This document shows positions 29,247 to 41,200 of a DNA stretch of 64,000 bases, one piece after another. The position numbers and the translations under genes were made by a program. Position 1 is the first letter of the stretch. The number at the start of each line of letters is the position of its first letter. Under the pieces are notes generated by a model, which saw nothing but the letters and a program-made list of their open reading frames with translations, ran no database searches and was not told where the DNA came from. Source of the stretch: Bimastos eiseni (Eukaryota > Annelida > Clitellata > Crassiclitellata > Lumbricidae); the NCBI GenBank assembly GCA_959347315.1, contig OY365814.1, forward strand, positions 32,474,387 through 32,538,386, given 5' to 3'.

Positions 29247-32200
29247 TTACAACACAGGCACAGTGCAAACACTCACGCTTGTATCGCTTTCACTAGTGGC
29301 ACTTGTTGAAGTTATGGTCGTGACCGCCTGTGGATCCATTTCGAATCGCACGTCCTTGTCTTTATCTGTCTTCAGACATTCGACGACGACGATGAGTTCG
29401 GGGATGTTCAGTTTAGAAAAGAACTCTGTTGTTGAAAAGCACAAGAAAAACTCATAGCAAAACAAAATAAACTCATACATGGCACCTGTTACTCAGCACA
29501 GTCGCTTTTCTCAGTATTATTATTATTATTATATGAAGATTTATAGAGCACAAAGCTATATATATATATATATAACTAAAATGTAATGTATTTCTATATT
29601 TCCATAGCACCTCTTCCAGCTGAACCTAACCAGAGACACAAAACACTTTATTGCTTGCATAGTGAAAAACAGGGCATAACCGAGTACACAATTTCCACCG
29701 AGTACCACATCCGATTATTTGGATGCACTATTTGCTGGATCCGGGTAAGAACTAAATAGTAGTGGCAACTCTGGCCGAGCGAGAACCATCTTCAGGCAAA
29801 GCTTAAAATTTTCGACTTTCGTCACTTTCGCCGTTTCAAGTAATGAAAAATTAGCAAAATAAATGTTTGTGCCCCTAATAACTAATAATACGGCTTCAAA
29901 GTTTTAATTTTCGTGTTTAGAGTGTCAAATCTTCATCACAAATTATTTAATAAAAAAAATTATTTTAAACTATTTGTGTGTGTAATATTTGCTGAGGCAT
30001 ATACTTCCGAATAGTCCATAAAAACGGGATATTCGGTCGAGGCGAATGTCCGAAACAATTTCCGGTTATGCCTTAGTGAAAAACTTATAATTACAAAACA
30101 AATGAATTCATGCATTTATTTAAAGTTCAACATTTACCTTGTTTTCACAGTTTGTTTAACAATGCCTCAGCGCAGTGTGCTTTTAAATCGCCAATAGGTA
30201 ACCAAAGTCATACAAATTGTGAAAACTGCCAAACTAGAAATCAAGGGAATGAGATTTTTAAATATTAAAAACTTGCACTTTGTACTCTGTAGGAAATTGA
30301 CACCTAGTTCACCCCTGTAACCTATCTCACCTGAATTCGTCACGTGACTTCGTAGCGTTCGTGCCACTGCGATGCGAATGTTTGGAACGGAATCTGAGCC
30401 CAGCTTCAGCAGAGGCGGTAGGAAGTCAGCCGCGAACCGATTCCTGTCGACTGCCTCCGTCTCCAGAAGACCGTCACAAAGATAGACAAACCTGGCAACA
30501 GGATAGGAAAGATTTAACATCAAGACAATTTATGCAGCATTAGCTCAACCATTTCGCTCCCACACACGCATTGGATCAAGCTGCCAAGTCTCAAGTTATT
30601 GTATTTATTCTGAAATTTTATACCACCCTTCCAAAATTTTTTACCTAGAATTGCACACGCCTAATGCCTCGACGGCGCAATTGCATTTGTACTGCAAAGG
30701 AATTGTGCGCGAAGGACTTGCTCAAGGTTCCTACCTACACAGTGACTGACGCCTCGGACGAGGGTTGAACCCGCTCGCTCAGCGCACGCAGAGTTTTACG
30801 TGCCGACCGCTCTAACCAATTAGCCACCATGCCACACAAAATTGCAAATTTTTTTATTTACGTGTTTCTATAGCGCCTTCCACAGTACAGCCTAATCAGA
30901 GGTGCTCTCAGGACAAAAAGTGAAGAGTGAGTCATAAGACAATACATCTGAAATTATAAAATCGCCCTTCTTCAAAAATTTGTTGCTCAAAAACGCACAC
31001 ACGCCTCGACGACGCAACTGCAATGTGGGAGCAACTGTGTGTGAAGGACTTGCTCGAGGTCCCTACGCACAGACTCCAGAGTCGGAGATGCAATATCATT
31101 GCTAAGCAAAGGCAACTCATCCACCCATCCATCCAATCACCAACTCATCCACACCTCTGCAAACACATAGACCTAACCCTTGTGGCAATCGTGCTATTGG
31201 CGGCCTGGTGATGGCATTTTAAGCCATTTTTAACTCCAATAACAACCACAACACACATACGTGTAACCGACGCCAACTTACGACTGCCTTCTTGTCCAGA
31301 TGTTGGAATGCGCAAATCGTTTATTCAACTCCGAGACGAAGTCGGACCACAGTGGACCTAATACAACGAGGCAAAGTCGGCGCGCAATTCCCGTCAACTG
31401 CAATGAAAACAGAACTATATACAGCAACTTATCTCATCGAATCAAGCAACAAACGAATCAAGCAACGACCCCATCAAAAAGTAACAAACACAACGACACA
31501 GTGAACACGTTTCCTTCGGCTTGTCAGTTAAGACGTACAGGGCCACAGGATAGAAATAACAATAACAGTTGCTTATTCAATTCGGACCAACAAACCACAC
31601 TATGATAACATGAAATAATAGAAACACACGTAAGTCAAACAGGACTTGATTTCATAATTGTACGGCAGCCTGTCACACTCTACTGCAGCTCATATTCCCA
31701 ATGCCCCTACAGAGTGGATGGCAGAGTCAACCTCATGGACCCGGAAGTTATAGTAATTGTAATTGGAAAACATATATAGCACCACTTGACATCAGAGTTG
31801 CTCATGACTCAACATATAGCTAAATGGAAAACAGGAAAGACTTCAGGTGCCTCTGAAAAACAGCAGAGGAAGAGAGAGCAGCTCCTCCCAAAAAAGAAGA
31901 GGAGGCTGTTACCACTCAGCCAGGGAGAGATAAGAGAAAAGGAGCCAGATAAATGGATGAATGAAACACGAGATACGACGAACGAGTACGTACCACTTTC
32001 AGCGCCTCGATTCGCACCTGCGCCACTCTGTCTTCCGCGAGAGCCATAGCGACCGAACTGAGATGTTCCTGGATGTCGGTTGGAGAGAAGAGGTCGAGGA
32101 TGATGAGCAGTTGCCTACAGAAACAATGCATCACCACATACAGTACTTGCTCAGAAACAGGCTCACATTACTTGTCACCCAAGGTCCATTCTGACTGCTT

Positions 32201-35200
32201 TTATACTCGCCTTAAAACGATTCTTTTCAGCCGTGCTTGGCTCGGGAGCACTCCCGAGTAGTAATTTATCCCCAGATTATTATACAAAAACAGTTACTAG
32301 ATTGTTATTAATTCTAGCTACAATTATTGTTCATGAAAGCATTTCTGCATTATAATAATTGTCAGGTTGTGTTATTTCTAAATACATGAATATCTCATCA
32401 CTGCAGCGCTATATAAATCTTCGCAATGAATACTGAACTCCAGTAACATCACATGAATAAAGGATGGAAACATTGCACTGTGTGAAATAAGCCATAAATC
32501 TCTGTGTAACACATATGTGAACCCCAAACCCCTGCACTAACAGTCAAACCATCAAATAGTTGAATATCAATGCACAACTTTGGCCCGAGACTCCGACCAT
32601 CCATTCCATCTGTCAGCTGTCTACATCAGTGGTTCCCAACCTTTCCCGACTTAGGGCCACTTTTATTTAGGTGGAGGACATGATGGGCCACAAGGTTACA
32701 AATTTAAATTTTAACAGATTTTTATTACAGCATATAATATAAAAAAAACACATGGATAAATGCCGGTTTAATCATTTTAGATTAATAAAAATATCAAAAT
32801 AATATAATAGAAAAATATTTATTTAGTAAAATATTCATTTTTTACGTAATTTTTTTTTTATATTGTTGATAGATCGAGGGCCACCTTTTGTGGTCTGATG
32901 TGCCTGCAGGTCATAGTTTTTTGGGAATTGCTGGTCTACAGGAATCCGTTGTTAAGTTCAATGCTTCTGCGTGGGCCCACCAGCGGCAACTCTCTCACCC
33001 TGTGTTCTGATGTAAATTATTCGTAATTAATGACATTTAACCTTCTATAGGCCAACACAGAGAGTGCCTCTGATTATATATCTTTAAGAGGTGCTATATA
33101 AATGTTCCATTGCATTATAATCACTAAGGCATAAGGCTCACACCAGCACCATAAAAGTTATTAATTACGATACAGCGCATCGGAGACGAGGGACCACTCA
33201 CTCCGCCAAATCCATCCGGAAGCGCCAGTTCCGCGTGTTGTCCGTGTCCAGGAAGTTTGGAAACCTGAGCAGATACTTCCGACGAACATTGGGACTCAAC
33301 AGCTGCACAGAAGAGCAAACAAAGACAGACTTAAGAGCAAGTCGAGGGAAGTCTCGATTGAATTCTAATCGCACAAGATTAATTAGGATTGGCATTGGAT
33401 CTTTTGGTTGAGGCACCTATGTCAGTGTTTCAGAAATCACAAGATGGACTCTGTCGCTCTGAGTCATTCACAAATCTAGCAACACCTTTATCTTCGATTA
33501 TATGAAGCAATCACTTTGGTCAGTTCTGGCACCTGTTGAAATCAGGGGAGGGTCAATTCAGAGTGCTATGGTCCTTGGTGCACACAAAAGCCTGCATCAG
33601 TCCATTGTCAATGCCCGAACAGTCGGCTAATATAACCAACGCAACATTTCTGGTATATGGTCAGGTAAAATTGCACATCTTTGCCGAATATCGGGCACCC
33701 GAGTACTGATTTCTATGCTCGGCCTCAATAATCAGTTTCGAATGCCAACCATTTAGCGGCCTATACAAGACAATAGAACTTGCTTTCAGGAATTCGCCGA
33801 GGTGCTTCAGAGCCCCGATTCGGACCTCGTCCAAGTCCTTGAGGAACTCGTCAAATACCGGGAGGAGGTCGGTGGACGTCAGCTGCGCTCCGAGAATCAG
33901 AGCGAGTTCATGAATGGAGAAGGCGAGCGTTCGTCTGACCTTCCACTGAGCAAGAAACAGGACAAGAACACAAGATAAGTCACTGGCTGTTCTTGGTGGA
34001 ATTCTCTTTCTTTTTATTAGCTTCATCATACCAATATCAAAGATTATTATTGAGCAAGGACTTTTATTGAGCACAACACAATCAATCAATCAATCAACAC
34101 AAATAAATGATGAAAGAAAGGGAATGGTATAGTGATGAATAGGGAAGGAAAACCCTAAGGCAACAAGATTCCACCAGTAGGGTCAACGTTTCATTTACTA
34201 GTGACAGCAAAGGTAGAGAGATCAGACTTAGTGAGGCTTGCTAGAAACTTAACTAGCTTAACAGTAAAGTCCAAGGAAATAATCATTCGTTAACTCAATT
34301 AATACTAATAAGTGTAAGATATTAGTTATGTTGCTTGGGTGGGCAGCAATAAAAGGAAACTTCGAACTTTAGGTTTGAGTAACGATAAATTAGGCCAATA
34401 ATTCTACATGTCATAATAATGAACAGAATAAATACTTAATAATAACGATAATAAGAATGAAATAATCACTGCCAAAGCAAGCGAGAGAAAAAGAGAGATA
34501 GAGAGACAGACAGACAGAAAGAAAGAGAGAGAGAACCTGCATGTCCCTGGCCAGTGTCTCGTAGAGTTCTTTTAGGCACGGCCAGTTCTGTCGGCCGAGC
34601 GTGTAGGCCACGGCTGGAAAGCTGAACGCACAGTGGCGCATGATCTCTGCATCGACTGTCTGCGCTCGGGACGAGTCGACCATGCTCAGGTAGTGCCTCA
34701 GCAGCTCACCAGGAACTATCGTCTAACGTTCAACAAACAACGCAAAACAGTTTAGAGCTGTATAGAGTATAAATTAGGGATCGTATGGGTCGATAATAGA
34801 GTAGCCATTCAAGCAATTAGCATTGCATTGTCAAGTATGGCAAAGCTTGAAAATAGGAATTTTCTTATAATGAGATTTAAAGGGGCAACTCCATCTCGCA
34901 GTTTAACGTTAAACCAGGTCCGCCCATTTCATGAGTACGCATGCCAATCATATCAAACCACCAGAAGGCTATAGCGGTCTAGCAGCTGGGTCCGTCCATG
35001 TCAATTGAGTGGTCAGTGATTGAAATGTTGGCGCTTAGTGCCTCTCTGTAGTTCATTTGCATTTCAATAATAATATAGGTCCCGGAATTTGGGCTGAGGT
35101 CCGACCTTGTCAATTGTAGTTGCTCCAGAGGGGACAATTAGGGTAGTTCATCTGAACAGGGTCAAAGATGCTGGGAGACGGCAGTGTATGACGCACATGT

Positions 35201-38200
35201 CAAACGACTGGACATAACAACAGACGTGCGTCATAATTTAAATAGATATCCAATTGTGATGCCAATCAATAGATATATGTGTCTCAAATTGCAGCTTCGT
35301 CTTCAAAATAGAAGTTGATGCATTTTCGAGCCAAAGGACCATACGTATATGTTTTGATGCTTCCACTTGACAGTCTTTTCCTCACAGTTCTGTTATTGGC
35401 ATCAACATGTGGTGTTCCATCACTGTCTATCATTTTAGCCGTCATGTTACGGTCTTGTCCTTGCAAATATTTACTAACATAAAGGCCTACTTAAAACAAT
35501 GATCTACAGGAACACAACATATATTCCAAAACTAAATCCCCAAACTAATGTTCAGCTTACTAATTTGCACAGTCGTGTAAGAAATGGCTTCTAACGCAAT
35601 CCAAAATAATGAGGGCTGGAATAAACCATCAGGACACTTTCATGGTGTGCTAAATTATTGTCTCGCACGTGATAGGACATGGCTTAGTAGTGTTGGAACC
35701 AGAGAACCAAAAGCCCACTGGGCCACTGGCAGTGTAACGAAGTCCTCGGCTTCAATTCAAATCAGTGACAGGTAGAAGGAATCGTGAAAACAAGCCGAGG
35801 CCCAGTTACGAAGTCATCTGCAGACAATCGAAGCTAGTACTGTCAGTGTTTGTGCCTGTATGTGTATATCTGTTCTTTGCGACCCATATTATAATTGAAA
35901 TGCAAATGAACTACGTCTTTACCTCGGATAGTGCATCCATTGAAAGAGATGCACAAAGCTAATAATTCATTGTTCCATAAGAGACCACTCAATCGACGGC
36001 CACAGTCCCAGCTGGTCTGGCAGCTGGGACTGTGCAATACAATTCTGGAGGTTCGATATGATTGGCCTGCATACTCATTAAATGGGTGGCCCTGGTTTAA
36101 CGTTAAACTGCGAGGTGGAGTTGCCCCTTTAACTAAGTAATATTGTTGTACATGTAATAAATTGATAATGATATAATATAAGTCTTTAAATTTTAGCCTT
36201 TTATTTGCAGTAGGAAATTGGGAATCAAATAGATACAAAAACAACATCAATGAAATAACTTATCGAATTACGAATTTTTACATTATTTTTTTATACTATC
36301 CGCATATGTGCTATTTGTTGAAGCGAATACTTCCGAATAGTTAAAAAAGCTTATTCGGCCAAGGCGAATTTCCCACACGATTTCTGGTCAGTCCCTATTA
36401 GAAATTGTGTTTAACAGTTAGACACGATTATGTATATTAAACAAAGCCTGAAAATCGTAACTACTGCCAAGAAAGTGTCAAAAGCCCAAAAATGAGCAAA
36501 TTAGAATCCACTAAACTGTGTCAAAAGGTTTAAAATCGGCAGCTATGAAAGCGTGTCAACAGCCTTACAATGAACAAATCAGCAGCGAAAAAAGTGTGTC
36601 AAAAGCTTTAAAATCAGCAGCAACAAAAGTGTGTCACAAGCCACAAAACGATCAAATCAAACCTTTAATAAACAAAGCATATATGTTAACAACAATTACT
36701 ACAACACACCCGTAAATCAAAAACTCAGCAATCCCAAAAAACATCAAAAGAGGCTAAAATCTGACAGAGCCAAACGAAGGCAGATCTACCTGATTGTGGA
36801 GGTTTTCTGAGTCGTTGATGGCATCGATGTAGTATCCTGAGAAACAGCTTTCGGATCCAAAAGACGTGATGGACGTGGCATCGGTGGACGTTACACCAAA
36901 CAGGCGATACTTTTGGTCGTCTGCAAAACGAAATCAACGAAGAAGATGGTCAAAGTCAAACTACACAAACTTGTGGAGTGCCATGCTGCCGTCTCTTCAG
37001 TCTGGAGTCGGCTTTCTGTAGCACCGTGCCTAAAACCTCTGTGGTCACGCGCCCCTGAATAGTTATTCTGCGAGAGGTGCTATATAAATCAAAAGATATG
37101 ATAAGATTGCGAACGAGCCAGTGTCTCCCTTTTAAACTCCATTCTCTCTAAGCCTGACAACATTCTAAGGAATCTTCTTCCTCCTATTAGGACTGCGGAG
37201 CACCAGTTGCATCCGCGTGCTCACAACAGGTCTGTTCCCCGGGCTGATGATTTCACCCGGTGTGGCTTATTATAAGATTATTGCATCAGCGGCTTAACCC
37301 CCCATTGACTTTTCCCCCTGTCTGGCCTTTAGTTGCTATCTGGCATTTTACAAACTTTTATGCTTTCAACAGATTATTTGCTCGTACTTGTTAATTTTTA
37401 GACGCTGAGCACTTGCAGACATCTGATTAAAGAATATACTTACTTATTCTACTCTAAACTCAGGCTGCTCTCTTAGGCCGGGTGCTAGGTCGAGAGTGCC
37501 CCTGAGTCTATATTCTTGCATGGGAGCTATATAAATCTAAAGATATGACATGATTCTTGGGTTGGAAAGAGCACCTCTTCATATTTAAAAATACTAATAA
37601 TCCACATGGTGCCATTATGTGGCCACGCTACAAGGGCGCTATATAAATGTTCGATTACAGCAACCAACTGCAGATGTGGAAGGTTGATTACAACAAACCA
37701 GTTTCTAACAAAGTCCAACATCTTACAACACGAATCATACAACTCACCCGATACTTCATTTCCTAGAAAATTTACAGCCTCCTTGGCGCCTACAGACGTG
37801 TGGCCACTTTCGTCAATCTGTTCAGTAGCATCTGTGGCTGGCTCATCATTACTCGAATGAGCGCTCCCTGAAGAACTGTTGGACTCGTAAACCGGATCCG
37901 TCCTGAAACTGCCGACTACTCGACCGTCGCTCGCCACATCAAAGTCTGTGAGCGCGCTTACGGGCGTTCGCCAGTAGTGGAACGAATCGAAGTCGGCCTC
38001 CTCGCTCGAGGGAGCACCATCGGAGGATCTTGCACTCGACGACTCTGAGCAGACGGATCTGTGAGCGTCGTAAGAGACGCGGTTGATCGAGCCGTCGCTT
38101 CTCTGGAGGTCGTCTGAGGTTTTTGAATCAACACCTGAGGTATTTGTTGCGTTATCGCTGTTCTCAACGTTCCTGAGACCGGTGGTGTTCTCTTTTGGCG

Positions 38201-41200
38201 CAAATACGTCATTATCTTCTGTTGCTGTCGTCGACTTATGAGAAGAGTCCCTATGACAAACGGTCATGCATCATCATTATTAATTAAATTTGCAATGCCA
38301 CCAAAAATGACACCAAAATGTTAATCTCCGAGGTGCAGATATAGTCAGCAAGCAGAAGTTGTTAGATATGAAAGTGCTTCAAAGACAAGGAGAAATAGCG
38401 AGTATTAGCCGAATATTGAAGGAAGGGAGTTTCAGCTATGAGTCCATTCCTTGAGGCCAGAGGCATGAACTGCATGAATTTAACAACAATTTCACCTCAA
38501 TTGCACATTTAGATAACAGTGAATGACAAGTCATAATTGTAAGATTAACACCTACCTAAAAAACGAGCTGCATTTATTTCCAGTTGCACTTAGTGTTAAG
38601 TGAAGAGAGCTAGTTTGACATATTTCCAACTCAATTGCTATAGAATGTAGAGACATTTCTGACTCAACTTGTTTCCTTGGTGCTTAACCATTTGCAACTC
38701 AGCTATTTTGGACAATGGTCCCATTTTCGATCGACCTGGCTTGACCGACCGGCGCTCGCTCATTGGCTTTAGATCATAGCCTTATTTCTGACTCAACAGT
38801 TTAGGAAAAGAACTCATAATGCTCAATTACTCACAACTGCTTCTCCGGTATTTCACGCGACACAATCTCGCCATCTTCTGTGAGAGTCAGCCCGGTCAAT
38901 TCAGGATTAGCGAAGGTTGAAATGAATCCACCAAGAGCCTGAAAGGCAGCCATGCGCACCTAGAGACAAACAAAAGCAACATCGAACGTGAAAGACAATT
39001 GTTGAAAAATTCCGAGCCCCAAATACCAGAAAGTCGTACACAGCATCCTCATGACACATAGAGGACGTTCTTTGATATCGTGGCGAGTTGCAGTTTAACG
39101 ACACTGCGTGATAACAAAGATCATTAGCGTCCCCCTCCTCCTTTATCCAAGCTTGGGACTGGCACTGCTGGACTGCAAGCAGTGGAGGCGCTCTTTCACA
39201 GCATCTTCACTCGAAGAGCATTTAAGCCAGGTTTCAGGCAGCCACAAGCATCAAGGGCAAGACTTCATTTTCTCAGCCTCTGCTTATAAAGGTCATTCCT
39301 CTGCCTCTTAATAAAAATCACCAAATAATCAAATGCAATATAGAACCTATTTTTCAACAAATCCCAACAAATCGCAGTCATCCTCACCCATCGTGACTGA
39401 TCACACAGGAGGTTGACGAACAGCACGGACATTTCCTCCCGTCTCACTTCCGGAGAGCAGATGTTCGCAACCTGCATGAAACACTCGGCACATGCGTTGC
39501 GCACTCCCCAGACGCCATCCTCGCAAAGGTAAAAAAACTTTGGCAGCTGACAATAAACAATCAACAACAAAACTATCAAAACATCACCAAAACAACCGTC
39601 ATCAAAATTTCAAAACCATTTCCTTTTAGATATCACTGGGCAAGGAGCAGCTCTGAGTAGTTTTGCCATTAGAGGTGCTATATAAATTCTCAAAATCAAT
39701 GAACGAATGAATGAAACTACAACTTGAATAACGAACAAAATTACTAGAGTTCAGGCCTTTCGACGAATGTAAACTTAAAATTAAGACGAGAAGTGTTTAA
39801 AATAAAAGTCGAAGACATATAAAAAGTGTGGAACCCTTCATGCAAACGTGGCCCATATAAATCCCCTTAAGTCGTGGTGGAGTCGCAAAGCAGCCTACCA
39901 GGAACTTCTCCGTAACTTCTCTTCCAACGACTCGGCAGACTTCCCCGAAGTTGGATGCACAGACCTGTATCGAGTCGAAGAGAAATGATAAAAAACGTTT
40001 GCACTTTTACTTTCAGGGAAACAACAGCACTCTCAACTAAGTGCACAAATATAGACAACAAATGTGTACAAGTAAATCAGTTATCAGCTGCGGTAAATAT
40101 ATGGTATAGGTTGTAGTCTCAGTTATTTTTAAATCAAAGTTTACAACTTTGGGCAGTGGCTGCAAATATAGTCATCACTTGCCAAAATATAAAACACATT
40201 CAGAAACAATCTTTTTCAGCATATGAGTGCATGTTATGGTTTTGTAGCAGTTTTAAACCTTTGCTGTCTGGAATGAGCTTAAAATACCCGCAAGTACTTG
40301 GTTCTCTACCCGATGTAGCTTAAAGGATCCAAGGATGATATATTGACTAATAGAGCCATTTAGCTATTAAACACACTAATCAGTTAACTCCTTTTTATAT
40401 GATACCACCCATGACTATCATGTAAAAATATAGTCCTCACAGTCCGAAAAATATGGTTCACACGATCCCTGTATCAAATCTAGGCATGTCTGGCACGAGG
40501 AATTAATATCTTTGTTTATGAAGCAGAATTTCAGTGCAAGCAAATCAACATCTTAGGTGAATCTATTGTTACCTTACGAACGTGAAACAAAGCGTCGTTG
40601 CACATCTCCGTGAAACGCGTAAGAAACACCCGTTCCGTTATTTCACAACCCAACATCGGAGCAAACTTGGTCATTAGCTGCAAAAGACAAGTCACTTATC
40701 AAGTAATTAATCAAGTCATTTATCTGGTAATTTATCAGGTCATTTATCATGTATGAAGTCATTCATCAAATCATTTATTAAATCATTTACGATGTCATTT
40801 ATGAAGTTTTTCATCAAGTCAATTTTTAATAACCAATTCTAAAATGACTGGTATAAAAATAGCGCATAAAAGGAAGTCCAAGAGGCAGCCATTGGTATGA
40901 AGCATTGGGATCTTCCTTTTCTTACCCTCGCCTTGAGAATGAGAGGCCAGTCTTCTCCCTCACAATCTGATCCTCACACCGAAAGTGTACGGTCGGTGTA
41001 CTCATTACACTTACGTTACCTACGGGAGAGCAGGAAGAGCACTTCTAACAATTCCTCTTCTGGTAGGAATATCAATGCCCCGCCATCCTCTAGGTTGACT
41101 ATCCAAATAAACTGAGAAGTATATGAGTGTGATATTAAACACGGTTGGACTGTTTACGATGTTTCTGGTCATCGATCGTCCAGTTCAACATAAACGATCG

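Noticed and set aside
30740..30833. tRNA gene candidate on the minus strand
   Set aside because: A and B boxes are present but the cloverleaf arms do not pair well and a SINE body follows; the same composite occurs at 48.7 kb.
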